A stretch of 64,000 bases of DNA from JAJVID01 sp035714085 (GTDB lineage Bacteria; Acidobacteriota; Blastocatellia; RBC074), in NCBI GenBank assembly GCA_035714085.1, contig DASTMP010000358.1, positions 3,575 through 67,574 on the forward strand. Reading direction: 5' to 3'. Every line of letters starts with the position of its first letter. The stretch's first letter is position 1. The notes below the pieces were generated by a model. The model was not told the DNA's origin. It saw only the letters and a program-made list of their open reading frames with translations, and ran no database searches. Made by a program: the position numbers and the translations under genes. Of this stretch, positions 23,731 through 33,225 are shown in pieces.

Positions 23731-26444
23731 TCTGGCTGCGACTCTTCATCCACCGCCTGTGCGGGTTGTTTCTGAAGCGAAAGATGGAGCGAGACCTGGA
23801 GGACGAAATCCGCTCCCATCTCGACATGCAGATTGAGGACAACCTGCGGCTGGGGATGAGCCCGGAAGAGGCGCGTTATGAGGCGATGCGGAAATTCGGC
23901 GGCGTTGAGCAGGTAAAGGAAAGCTACCGAGATCGCAGCAGTCTTTCAGCCGTGGACTCAACGCTCCAGGATTTACGCTACGGTTTGCGGATGCTGTGGA
24001 AAGACAAAGGCTTCACCGCTATCGCAGTGCTTTCGCTGGCGCTGGGCATCGGCGCGAATACGGCGATCTTCAGCCTTGTTGATACAGTGCTGCTCAAAAT
24101 GTTGCCGGTCAAAAATCCTGAACAGCTGGTTTTCCTCGAACGGGGCGATGTCCCGCTCGGCCCTCAGCGCAGTCTTTCCCGCGCCTTCTTTGAGCAGGCG
24201 CGCGCGCAGCGCCAGACGCTGGCTGGGGTTTGCGCTTTTGAGACGGATCCACGCGTAAATGTCGCGTTTGATGGGCAGGCTGAAGTGGCTAACGCGCAGC
24301 GGGTTACCGGCAACTTTTTTGCCGTGCTTGGCGTCAATGCTTTGCTCGGCCGCAACGTCACCGAAGAGGACGACAAAGTTCCCGGCGCGCATCCGGTCGT
24401 TGTGATCAGTCACGGCTACTGGCGCCGGCGTTTTGCGTCTGATCCGGCGATTGTCGGCAAGATCATTTCGCTGAACGGTCATCCCTTTACGGTCATCGGC
24501 GTAACGCCGCCAGAGTTCTTCGGCGCCGTAGTGGGCGAAGCGCCTGATATTTGGGCGCCGATGATGATGTCCGAGCAAATCTCTCCGGGATATTCATTTA
24601 AGCGGCAATCCTATAACCCCGTGTATCCCGTGTTGGCGCGACTGAAACCGGAAGTGAGCGAACAACAGGCGCGCACGATGCTGACCGAGCTTTTGCGCCA
24701 AACGGCGTTGGAGGAGGTCGGAATTGAAATTGAATTGTGGTCTCAGGAAAGGCAGCAAGCGTTTCGGCGGCAAAACATCGCATTGATCCCTGCAAGTCGG
24801 GGCTTTGGGGGCTTTGCAAGTTTGCGCATGCGGTTTTCCGAACCGCTGCGCATCCTGATGGCAGTCGTGGGATTGATCCTGCTGATTGCCTGCGCCAACG
24901 TAGCCAATTTGTCGTTGGCGCGAGCGACAGCGCGTCAGAAAGAAATTGCCGTGCGTCTCGCGCTCGGAGCCAGTCGCTTCCGGCTCATCCGCCAATTGCT
25001 CACGGAAAGCCTGTTGCTCGCCGGCCTGGGCGGCGCCTTGGGATTGGTTTTGGCGTGGTGGAGCAACCACTTTTTATTGGCGCTGGTGGCGAGCGGGCGT
25101 AGTCCAGTTTCTCTAAACGTGACATTGGATGCGCGCGTGCTCGCGTTTACCGCAGCGGCTTCGGTATTGGCGGCCATCCTTTTCGGCCTTGCGCCTGCGT
25201 GGCGCGCGACGGCCGTAGATTTGACGCCCGCGCTCAAAGATAGCTCCCGTAGCGCCGAGGGCGGAGCGCGGCTCACGGCTGGCAAATCGCTCGTTGTTAT
25301 GCAGGTCGCGTTGTCGCTGTCATTGCTGATTATCGCGGGGCTTTTCGTGCGCAGCCTCGGTAAATTGTACGCGCTTGACGCCGGCTTCAAAAAGGAAAAT
25401 GTATTGCTGGTTTCGACTGATCCGCGAATGATCGGCTATCAAGGCAAACAGATTGCAGCGCTTTATCAACGTTTACTCGAACGCTTCAAAACGATTCCTG
25501 GTGTGCGCTCCGCGAGCCTGGGATGGGCGGGGCTGCTCAGTGGCGCCTGGATAAAAAATCTGGGCACGCTGCATGTCCAGGGACAGCCTGCGCCCCCGGG
25601 CGGGCCCAACCGTCCGCAAATTGTCGGCGTCGGGCCAGACTATTTTGAAACTGTAGGTATGACGATTTTGCGCGGACGCAGCTTTACGGCGCGAGATTTT
25701 GACAGGGAAAGCGGTCAAAAGGCCGTGATCGTGAACGAAACTTTCGCGCGCTACTACTTTGGCGAAGCAGACCCGATTGGGCAGCGCTTCGGTTACAACG
25801 CGGCGGGCGACGAGTCTGAAGTCGTCGGCGTCGTCAAGGATACTAAGCACAGCAGCCTGCGCGAAACGACGCAGAGCGCCTTTTACGGACCCGACTTTGG
25901 GCAAAGGGATACGACTTTCCAACTCCGTACCGCCGCCGAGCTGACCGGCGTCATCGCCGCCGTCAGGCAGGCGGCGCGTGAAATTGACGCCAACCTGCCG
26001 CTCTACAATATCAAGACGCTCGCCACGCAGGTTGACGAGTCGCTGGCGCAGGAGCGGTTGATCAGCACACTTTCCGGTTTCTTCGGGTTGTTGTCTCTGT
26101 CGCTCGCCGGCATCGGTATGTACGGCATCCTCGCCTACTCCGTCAGCCGGCGCACGCGCGAGATTGGCATTCGCATATCGCTAGGCGCACATCCTGGCGC
26201 TGTCTTGCGCATGGTGTTGCGGCAGGGACTGATGTTGACCTTGCTTGGGGTTGGTATCGGCCTCGCGGCGTCGCTTGGCGCCACGCGCCTGGTTGAGAGT
26301 CAGCTTTACGACACCACGCCAACTGATCCGGTGACGTTTGTCGTTACACCAATTCTGTTGCTGACGGTGGCGCTGATCGCGGGTCTTGTCCCGGCGCGGC
26401 GAGCGACCAACGTAGACCCTCTGATCGCCATCCGGCAAGAGTAA
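23727..26444 (+). CDS. ADOP-family MacB-like ABC permease
   Basis: The 905-residue protein begins with the short cytoplasmic module typical of acidobacterial duplicated orphan permeases (ERDLEDEIRSHLDMQIED, then GMSPEEARYEAMRKFGG). Next come the first helix (GFTAIAVLSLALGIGANTAI), a MacB_PCD periplasmic domain and a FtsX-like block, then a second copy of periplasmic and FtsX domains ending PARRATNVDPLIAIRQE. No ATPase gene is adjacent, which is usual for this family and the reason for the word orphan. It is translationally coupled to the PadR gene. The cargo is unknown; MacB relatives drive mechanotransmission for export of peptides, lipids or drugs. Confidence 0.94.
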   Translation: MIWLRLFIHRLCGLFLKRKMERDLEDEIRSHLDMQIEDNLRLGMSPEEARYEAMRKFGGVEQVKESYRDRSSLSAVDSTLQDLRYGLRMLWKDKGFTAIAVLSLALGIGANTAIFSLVDTVLLKMLPVKNPEQLVFLERGDVPLGPQRSLSRAFFEQARAQRQTLAGVCAFETDPRVNVAFDGQAEVANAQRVTGNFFAVLGVNALLGRNVTEEDDKVPGAHPVVVISHGYWRRRFASDPAIVGKIISLNGHPFTVIGVTPPEFFGAVVGEAPDIWAPMMMSEQISPGYSFKRQSYNPVYPVLARLKPEVSEQQARTMLTELLRQTALEEVGIEIELWSQERQQAFRRQNIALIPASRGFGGFASLRMRFSEPLRILMAVVGLILLIACANVANLSLARATARQKEIAVRLALGASRFRLIRQLLTESLLLAGLGGALGLVLAWWSNHFLLALVASGRSPVSLNVTLDARVLAFTAAASVLAAILFGLAPAWRATAVDLTPALKDSSRSAEGGARLTAGKSLVVMQVALSLSLLIIAGLFVRSLGKLYALDAGFKKENVLLVSTDPRMIGYQGKQIAALYQRLLERFKTIPGVRSASLGWAGLLSGAWIKNLGTLHVQGQPAPPGGPNRPQIVGVGPDYFETVGMTILRGRSFTARDFDRESGQKAVIVNETFARYYFGEADPIGQRFGYNAAGDESEVVGVVKDTKHSSLRETTQSAFYGPDFGQRDTTFQLRTAAELTGVIAAVRQAAREIDANLPLYNIKTLATQVDESLAQERLISTLSGFFGLLSLSLAGIGMYGILAYSVSRRTREIGIRISLGAHPGAVLRMVLRQGLMLTLLGVGIGLAASLGATRLVESQLYDTTPTDPVTFVVTPILLLTVALIAGLVPARRATNVDPLIAIRQE

Positions 26445-26492
26445 GCGCGGTTGGCGCCACGGCAATGGCAACGTACTTGTAAGGAGGAATTT

Positions 26493-26909
26493 ATGAGACA
26501 CCAATTGCTGATAGTACTTTTGTTAGTTGTATTTTCGCTTGGCTTCGGTCTGACGCCTGTTGGCGTCGAGGCAGGCCCTGTCAATCTTACCGGGACGTGG
26601 GACCTGCAATATATGTCGAACCCGAAAAGGGGGCCAGTAAGGCCACTCAAAATGACCTTCGTTTTCAAACAGGAAGGCGAGAAACTCAGCGGTACTTTCC
26701 TCGGCTTCGGGCCGATCCCCGAAGCCAAGGTCATCGGCGCAGTGAAAGGGAATGAGGTTGTGTTCGGCTGGGAAATGGAAGGCAACAGGGGGACCACTCA
26801 AACCGTTGCGTTCAAAGGCACAATTGAGTCTGTGACCAGGATGACCGGCACGGTTGGCAGCCCGTTTTGCGGCGCCGGTTGTAATTGGACCGCGACGAAA
26901 AAGAAGTGA
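26493..26909 (+). CDS. Small exported beta-rich protein, unknown function
   Basis: AAGGAGGAATTT precedes the ATG, one of the best ribosome sites in the window. The 138-residue product has a Sec signal peptide (cleavage near VEA, residue 27) and a mature domain beginning VNLTGTWDLQYM, with regular beta strands and two cysteines (SPFCGAGC) near the Lys-rich end. It follows the ADOP permease by 48 bases and is probably in the same transcript, so it could be a partner or cargo. It resembles the exported protein at 2611-3078 in size and start of the mature domain. Confidence 0.8.
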   Translation: MRHQLLIVLLLVVFSLGFGLTPVGVEAGPVNLTGTWDLQYMSNPKRGPVRPLKMTFVFKQEGEKLSGTFLGFGPIPEAKVIGAVKGNEVVFGWEMEGNRGTTQTVAFKGTIESVTRMTGTVGSPFCGAGCNWTATKKK

Positions 26910-27276
26910 TGCCGTAGCGCGACCATTCTGCAAGCTCTTTAGCTGCGGTCGTTCCCCCATCTCACGACAACAGCAATCCATTTAATTTCCACTCTCCCTT
27001 CCGGCGCGTGGTTTTAGTGAAATGAGCTAAAAAGTTACCGCCATTCGACGCTTCAAGTAACAACCCTCCGAGTCCTTAGCAATACAGCGAGAGAGCCAGA
27101 CGACGGCGTCGAACTTGTTGTTAGATGAGCGGCGCATGAAGATCTGGCCGATCCACTCGACGTCAGAAATTTGCGGGCGCCGCTTCTTGACAGCCAAAGC
27201 TAGTTTCGTTATAAGGTACGCCATCTCATATAGTGAAATACACTCATCTTACCAATCTCGGAGAAGTGAAGGGGTA
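26910..27276. other. Intergenic region, nothing recognised
   Basis: The stretch between the exported protein and the IclR gene is AT-richer than its surroundings and holds no ORF, hairpin or repeat that I can support. It should contain the IclR promoter. Confidence 0.4.
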
Positions 27277-28116
27277 GTGAAGACCAAGGTGAAGGCTGTT
27301 GATTCTCCTTACCAGGTGCAAGTGCTTGACCGTGCGCTGGGCATCCTGGACCTGCTGGCAGACGAAAGTCCTGAACTGGGGGCATCTGAAATCTCTGAAC
27401 GGATGGGGCTGCACAAGAGCACCGTTCACCGCCTGCTTCAGGTTCTGGAGCGCCACCGCCTGATCGAGAAGATAGCCCAGAACGGGAAGTATCGTCTGGG
27501 GCTGAAGCTCTTTGAGCTTGGCAGCAAAGCCATTGCGCAAATCGACCTGCGAGGACGCGCGCGGCGATATCTGGAGCGCCTCGTGCTTGAGACTGGCGAG
27601 ACAGCTCATATCTGCGTCCTGAATGGAGACCGGATGCTATCCATCGCCAACGTCGAAAGCCCCCGTACGCTGCGAACTCCTTCGACTGTCGGTCGCCGAA
27701 CGCCACTTCACTGCACTTCGGTGGGCAAAGCCATGCTCGCCTTCCTGCCGGAAGACGAGCAGAACGAGTTGATCAACAAGCTCGAGCTGACGGCTTACAC
27801 TCGTCACACGCTCACAAAGCCTGCGCGGTTGAAAGCTGAGTTGAAGCTCATCCGTCGGTGTGGCTACGCGATGGATAACGAGGAGTTCGAGGAAGGCCTC
27901 AAGTGCATCGGCGCGCCCGTGATGGATTATTCGGGCAGGGTTGTAGCGGTTATGAGCATCGCGGGGCCGACCTTCCGTCTGACCGAAGAGAGAACTCCGG
28001 CGGTAACGCGATCAGTAATCCGCGCCGCCAGCGACTTATCGGGTGAACTGGGATACAAAGAAATAAAAACGGAAAAGAAGGGCGTAGAAATCAAGCGAAT
28101 CAAGGCTGCGCTATAG
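27277..28116 (+). CDS. IclR-family transcriptional regulator
   Basis: I take the GTG at 27277 as start (279 residues, family size about 250-270); a frame beginning at 27115 adds 54 unrelated residues. The N-terminal winged helix (YQVQVLDRALGILDLLA, then LHKSTVHRLLQVLERH) is followed by the IclR effector domain, with LHCTSVGKAMLAFLP and a C-terminal CIGAPVMDYSGRVVAVMSIAG segment. IclR proteins control catabolic operons for aromatics, sugars or sugar acids. Standing first in a same-strand series of receptor, glycosidase-like and exported genes up to 45.5 kb, it is the likely local regulator. Confidence 0.94.
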   Translation: MKTKVKAVDSPYQVQVLDRALGILDLLADESPELGASEISERMGLHKSTVHRLLQVLERHRLIEKIAQNGKYRLGLKLFELGSKAIAQIDLRGRARRYLERLVLETGETAHICVLNGDRMLSIANVESPRTLRTPSTVGRRTPLHCTSVGKAMLAFLPEDEQNELINKLELTAYTRHTLTKPARLKAELKLIRRCGYAMDNEEFEEGLKCIGAPVMDYSGRVVAVMSIAGPTFRLTEERTPAVTRSVIRAASDLSGELGYKEIKTEKKGVEIKRIKAAL

Positions 28117-28415
28117 ATCGAGCGAGAAGGTATGATTCGTCATAATCACATTCCCCCCATCCTGGCGCCGTTTCGCGGGACAGTTGAAAGTATTGAGTAG
28201 GCGCCAAGCCAATACAATTACGATAGAGATAGGGCGGAGCGGATAAAGCTCTAAGCCTTAATCACCTACACATTTCCTGAAACTTACACTGCTACCGGCT
28301 CAGGCTGTTTTAGGCCGAGTGGCTTCGGTTTTGCTGGAAGTTCCTTCGAGCAAACGCTGTGGCCTCGCGCGACCACGGCATCCTGTATGGTTTCTACAAC
28401 CAGAAGGAGGTCGGC

Positions 28416-31400
28416 ATGCTTTCACCTTCCAAGCTTCTTTTACTTCGTATCTCAGTCGGGCAGTTGATCAAACTCTCATTCACCGTCGCGTTGTTGATGC
28501 TGTCATCCGCGACCGTGGCCAGGTCGCAATTCGATTCTGGCCAGATCTCCGGCTTCGTGCGCGAGAGTTCGAAAGCCGTCATTCCCAATGCCACTGTGAC
28601 GGCGACAAACCAGGGGAACGGCGACCGGCGGCAAACAACCACCAACGCGGACGGTTACTATGTTTTTCCGAATCTGGTGGTCGGCGACTACACCATCACA
28701 GCCGAGGCCCCGGGTTTCCGACGGTTCGTTGAAACCAAAATCAAGCTGAACGCCGCAAGCAAGATCAGCGTGGATGTTGACCTCCAAGTAGGAACCGTAG
28801 CCGAGTCCGTCGAGGTGGCGGCTTCCACCAGCCAGGTACAGGCTGAGACGGCGCAGGTGGGACGCACGGTCGAGGCGCGGCAGATTCAGGACCTGACCTT
28901 GAACGGGCGCAATCCGATCTATCTGGCGCTGCTCAAGCCTGGAGTTACCGGCGGCGCTATAGGAACTTTTGATCCTGACAGTGTGAGCAACGGCGGGTTC
29001 AGTATCAACGGCGGGCGGTCGGATGAATACGTCGTGATGGTCGACGGAGCGGTCGCGACCCGCACACGTTCTTCCGGCTCGATGCTCGGCGCGCAGGACG
29101 TGGATACGGTCCAGGAGGTGCAGATCCTGACGGCCAACTACTCAGCCGAATATGGGCGTTCTTCCGGGGGCCAGATCCGCTTCGTCACCAAGAGCGGCAC
29201 GCGCAACTTCCACGGCGACCTGGTTGAAAACTTCCGCAATTCGGCGCTCGACGCCAACACCTGGACGCGAAACAAGAGCAATGATCCGCGGATCTCGAAG
29301 GCCGCGGAAGCATTCCGCTTCAACCAGTTCGGCTTCGACGTGGGCGGCCCCATCTTCATCCCTGGCAAATTCAACAAGGATCGGAGCAAGCTCTTCTTCT
29401 TCTTCGCCGAGGAGTGGCTTTACCGGCGACAGGAGAACACGGCCACCGGGACGGTCCCCACATTGGCAATGCGCAATGGCGACTTCAGTGAGTTGCTAAA
29501 TCCGTCCAATCAGTTTTTGGGTCGCAGCGCCGTCGTCAGGGATCCGAACACGGGCCAGCAGTTCAGCGACCCTTCGCGCGCGACCGCTGACAACCCGCAG
29601 GGACTGAACATCATTCCGCTGAGCCGCATCAGCCCGAATGGCCGTGCGCTGCTCAACGCCTACCCGCTACCCACGCCTGGATTCAGGCAGGGTTCGGCGA
29701 ACTGGATCGGGACCGAGCCGAGGTTCTCGGACACTCGCAAGGATACGCTCAAGATTGATTACATGCTGAACGAGAAACATCACTTCAGCTTCCGCGGCAC
29801 CCACATCCCCTGGCGTTTCAGCTCACCGTTTGAGGGGAACCTGGACCGCTTCGAAGCCCTCTGGTCGAGGCCAAACAGCACGGGGGCGCTGAGCTTGATA
29901 AGCGCCTTCTCGCCGACCTTCATCAACGAGTTCACCTTTTCGGGGAACTCCGACGGGAAGGGCACGATTGACGCCGACCCGGCCTGCGGGGCCAATTGCA
30001 AGCGCTCGACCTACGGCCTCAACTTTCCCTTCCTCTTTCCCGGCACAAAGCTCTTTCCGGAGAAGATCCCGAACACATCTATCACCGGGTTCAGTGGTTT
30101 CGACCTGAGTCCCTACCCAGGCTCCTGGGCCGGCTTCGTCTACTCATGGGCGAACAATACGACGAAGATCATCAACAACCATACCGTCAAGTTCGGCGTG
30201 GTCATCGAGCGTTCCGGGCAGAACGATTTTATTCAGCACACCACCGCCTCTGCTCCGGCCACATATAATCAGAACGGTTCTTTCCGCTTCCTCGATTCCG
30301 GAAACCCGATGACCACGGGCGTGGCGATTGCCAACGTCCTGCTGGGCAATTTCAACGACTACACGGAATTGGGCGCGAAAGGCTACGTGCCCTGGGTGGC
30401 GACGGCCACCGACCTCTACGTCCAGGACAGTTGGAAGGCGCGCAGGAACCTGACCATCGAGGCGGGCGTTCGCTGGTCCTACTGGCCGCCGTGGAGCAGC
30501 CAGTGGGGGAACATCGCCATGTTCGACCCCAATTTCTATGACCCGACGAAGGCGGCAGTCGTAGATCGGGCGGGCGGATTTATCGTCAGCGGCAATCCTT
30601 TCAACGGCATCGTGCTGCCCGGCGATGGAGTCCCGGAAGCTGAAGGGGGCCGCATCCCTGAGCTTCACAGCGGCGCGTTTAATCAGTTGTATCACGATCT
30701 GCCGGACGGCTTCTCCAAAACTTACAAGAATGCCTTCCAGCCCCGCCTCGGGATCGCCTTCGCGCCGAATCACAAGACGGCGATCCGCGCCGGCTTAGGG
30801 ATGTTCCTGAACCGCACGATGATCAACCGCGACACGGCGCTGGGCGGCAACGCCCCCTTCGAGCCGCAGCAGACGGTCATCAACGGCCTGGTTGATGCGC
30901 CGGGCGGGGCTGCCGAGCGCGACTTCCCGTTCACCATCACCATGCAGGATTTGGATTTCAAGATCCCCACGGCCTGGAACTGGAACGTCATGGTTGAACG
31001 CGAACTGCCCTGGGCCACGAAAGTGGAGGTCGGGTATGTAGGGCGGCGCGGCCTGCACAATCAGCGGAAGCGCAACCTCAATCAATTGCTGCCGGGAACC
31101 GTCCAGGCCAATCCGGGCGTCAACGTGAACGCGCTGCGCCCGTTCCGTGGCATGGGTATAATCGGGCTGTCGGAGAATTCCGGCTCCTCCCGCTACAACG
31201 GCTTGCAGATGAGTCTGGAGCGGAGGTCGGCGACAGGTTTGCAATTCGGTGTGGCTTATACGCTCTCGAAGACCACCGACAACGGTTCGAGCCTGACAGA
31301 CACCCTGCCGAACGCTTACGATGATCATGCCTATTACGGCATTTCAGACCTCGACCGGAGACACGTGGTGATCGTCAACGCCATTTACGAACTGCCGTTT

Positions 31401-31940
31401 TTGCGGGGAGGTTCGGGGCTGGCGCATAAGCTGCTGGGTAATTGGGAGGTGTCAGGCATCTACCAATATCAATCCGGCAGCCCGTTCTCAATTCGGACAA
31501 ACGATGATTTCGCCGGAGTGGGCGCGGGCAGCGGCTCGCAGTTTTGGAATCTGGTCGGAGAGCCCGGTACGATGAGGACGGACTTCACCGAGTCTGCGAC
31601 CTGGTTCAACCCTTGCGTCAAATTAGCCAATGGGCAAACGAGAGGCTGCGCCGCAGGGCAAGACCCAGTATGGACGGCGCCGGCGGCTGGGACTTTCGGC
31701 GCCCAGCAGCGCAACATCTTGACTAACCCAGGCGTCTGGTATTTCGACGTCGGTTTGCGCAAGAATTTCCCCATTACTGAAACCCATAAGCTGCAGTTCC
31801 GCATCGAGGCTTTCGACGTGTTGAACCATCCGAACTTGGGCGGGGCCAACGGCAACCCTAACAGCGCGTCGTTCGGCTTCATCACCGGTAAGACGGGTGA
31901 TGCGCGGCAGATTCAAGTCGCTCTGAAGTATATCTTCTGA
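28416..31940 (+). CDS. Oar-type TonB-dependent receptor with carboxypeptidase-regulatory-like domain
   Basis: AAGGAGGTCGGC lies before ATG 28416, which opens a signal peptide; 1174 residues. The mature protein starts with a CarboxypepD_reg-like domain (QISGFVRESSKAVIPNATVT), followed by a plug domain (NGGRSDEYVVMVDGAVATRT and YSAEYGRSSGGQIRFVTKSG) and a barrel that ends in ALKYIF. It is the presumed outer-membrane entry step of the catabolic cluster that follows. A decayed end of a second such gene lies at 36538-36786, so this family has expanded and decayed locally. The ligand is unknown, though the neighbours suggest an oligosaccharide or glycoside. Confidence 0.94.
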   Translation: MLSPSKLLLLRISVGQLIKLSFTVALLMLSSATVARSQFDSGQISGFVRESSKAVIPNATVTATNQGNGDRRQTTTNADGYYVFPNLVVGDYTITAEAPGFRRFVETKIKLNAASKISVDVDLQVGTVAESVEVAASTSQVQAETAQVGRTVEARQIQDLTLNGRNPIYLALLKPGVTGGAIGTFDPDSVSNGGFSINGGRSDEYVVMVDGAVATRTRSSGSMLGAQDVDTVQEVQILTANYSAEYGRSSGGQIRFVTKSGTRNFHGDLVENFRNSALDANTWTRNKSNDPRISKAAEAFRFNQFGFDVGGPIFIPGKFNKDRSKLFFFFAEEWLYRRQENTATGTVPTLAMRNGDFSELLNPSNQFLGRSAVVRDPNTGQQFSDPSRATADNPQGLNIIPLSRISPNGRALLNAYPLPTPGFRQGSANWIGTEPRFSDTRKDTLKIDYMLNEKHHFSFRGTHIPWRFSSPFEGNLDRFEALWSRPNSTGALSLISAFSPTFINEFTFSGNSDGKGTIDADPACGANCKRSTYGLNFPFLFPGTKLFPEKIPNTSITGFSGFDLSPYPGSWAGFVYSWANNTTKIINNHTVKFGVVIERSGQNDFIQHTTASAPATYNQNGSFRFLDSGNPMTTGVAIANVLLGNFNDYTELGAKGYVPWVATATDLYVQDSWKARRNLTIEAGVRWSYWPPWSSQWGNIAMFDPNFYDPTKAAVVDRAGGFIVSGNPFNGIVLPGDGVPEAEGGRIPELHSGAFNQLYHDLPDGFSKTYKNAFQPRLGIAFAPNHKTAIRAGLGMFLNRTMINRDTALGGNAPFEPQQTVINGLVDAPGGAAERDFPFTITMQDLDFKIPTAWNWNVMVERELPWATKVEVGYVGRRGLHNQRKRNLNQLLPGTVQANPGVNVNALRPFRGMGIIGLSENSGSSRYNGLQMSLERRSATGLQFGVAYTLSKTTDNGSSLTDTLPNAYDDHAYYGISDLDRRHVVIVNAIYELPFLRGGSGLAHKLLGNWEVSGIYQYQSGSPFSIRTNDDFAGVGAGSGSQFWNLVGEPGTMRTDFTESATWFNPCVKLANGQTRGCAAGQDPVWTAPAAGTFGAQQRNILTNPGVWYFDVGLRKNFPITETHKLQFRIEAFDVLNHPNLGGANGNPNSASFGFITGKTGDARQIQVALKYIF

Positions 31941-31960
31941 GCCTCCCTGATGCGCGCATG

Positions 31961-32008
31961 CCTGATCCTCAACCGGCTTACCTTAAAGTCAACCGGTTGA
32001 GGATCAGG
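31961..32008 (+). terminator. 16-bp perfect inverted repeat after the receptor gene
   Basis: CCTGATCCTCAACCGG (31961-31976) and CCGGTTGAGGATCAGG (31993-32008) are exact reverse complements around a 16-base loop. It starts 20 bases after the receptor stop. No T tract follows, so it may be a Rho-dependent or attenuating structure, or an mRNA-stabilising hairpin that sets receptor expression apart from the genes behind it. Confidence 0.55.
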
Positions 32009-32049
32009 CAAGGACTGAGCGCCAATGACAACCTTCGGGAGATAACTTG

Positions 32050-33195
32050 GTGTACTACGCAATAAAGGTATCACTCACCATTGGTTTATTGCTGGCGGGG
32101 ATTTGCTTAGTGGCGGCGCCGCGCCAGCGCGCGCAACAGAAGCAGAACACACCCATTCGGCTGATCTATCCGAACGGACTCGCGCTTGATGACAAAGGCG
32201 ACTTGTACATCTCTGACATCGGCGCGCATCGCGTATTCAAACTCAACCCGCGGGGCCGTCTGACCGTGATCGCGGGGACTGGCGAAGGAGGCTTCAGCGG
32301 CGACGGTGGTCCGGCGACCAAAGCCCAGCTCAACGCGCCCCATGATCTGACCTTCGATGCGAATGGTCGTCTGCTCATCGCCGACACGTTCAATCACCGC
32401 ATCCGCCGCATAGATCGCCAGGGCGTAATCACGACAATTGCCGGCTCTGGCAACGCTCCGACCACCGTTTATGACGCCCCTGCGCCGAAGGACGCGCTCA
32501 ATAACCCCCAGGGCGTCGCGGTTGATGGCGCGGGAAATATTTTGATCGCCGACACCTACAACCGCGTCGTGCGGCGGCTTGACCGCAGCGGAATTCTGAC
32601 GGTGATCGCCGGATCAGTGGCCGGACTCAGCGGTGACGGCGGCCGGGCAACCGAAGCGCAGTTGAACCTGCCGATGGCCGTGGCGGTCGGGCCTGACGGC
32701 GGCCTTTACGTCAGCGACGCGGCGAACAGCCGTGTCCGACGCATCACGGCGGATGGCAAGATTCAGACCGTGGTTGGTTTCGGCGGGGGAGAAGGGCTTG
32801 GGGGCGCGGGATTTGTGGGTGACGGCGGCCCGGCGGGGAAGGCGAAGCTCTTTTCGGCGGCTGATGTGAAGTTAGACGCTGCGGGCAACCTGTACATTTC
32901 AGACAGCGGCAACAATCGCATCCGCGTGGTTCGCGCCGGAGTGATAACGACCATCGCCGGGTCGGGGCGCGCAGGCTTCAGCGGCGACGGCAAAGAGGCC
33001 ATCGCCGCCGAACTGAACACGCCACAAAAGATCGCCATCGCCAAAGACGGCGGCGTTTTCATCGCCGACCGCGCCAATCAGCGCGTCAGAAAAGTTGACG
33101 CTAAAGGTTTCATCAATACCGTGGCGGGCGCGGGTCAGCCGGCGGGCATGATCGTCGATCCTGAAGTAATCAATGATCAACGCAAATCGCGTTGA
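32050..33195 (+). CDS. Exported NHL-repeat beta-propeller protein
   Basis: GGGAG lies 8 bases before the GTG at 32050; a TTG one codon earlier is the alternative. The 381-residue protein has a signal sequence and about six NHL repeats. Each carries a D-x-x-G-N-L/I-x-I-A/S-D motif (DDKGDLYISDIG, DANGRLLIADTFN, DGAGNILIADTYN, DAAGNLYISDSGN) and an ITTIAGSG spacer. NHL propellers bind proteins, peptides or glycans and can have lyase or lactonase activity. It is in series with the DUF1549/DUF1501 pair downstream. It is probably periplasmic or surface-bound; its role in the cluster is not known. Confidence 0.88.
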   Translation: MYYAIKVSLTIGLLLAGICLVAAPRQRAQQKQNTPIRLIYPNGLALDDKGDLYISDIGAHRVFKLNPRGRLTVIAGTGEGGFSGDGGPATKAQLNAPHDLTFDANGRLLIADTFNHRIRRIDRQGVITTIAGSGNAPTTVYDAPAPKDALNNPQGVAVDGAGNILIADTYNRVVRRLDRSGILTVIAGSVAGLSGDGGRATEAQLNLPMAVAVGPDGGLYVSDAANSRVRRITADGKIQTVVGFGGGEGLGGAGFVGDGGPAGKAKLFSAADVKLDAAGNLYISDSGNNRIRVVRAGVITTIAGSGRAGFSGDGKEAIAAELNTPQKIAIAKDGGVFIADRANQRVRKVDAKGFINTVAGAGQPAGMIVDPEVINDQRKSR

Positions 33196-33225
33196 CAAAG
33201 CTCAGACGTAGAAAGGTTCATCACA

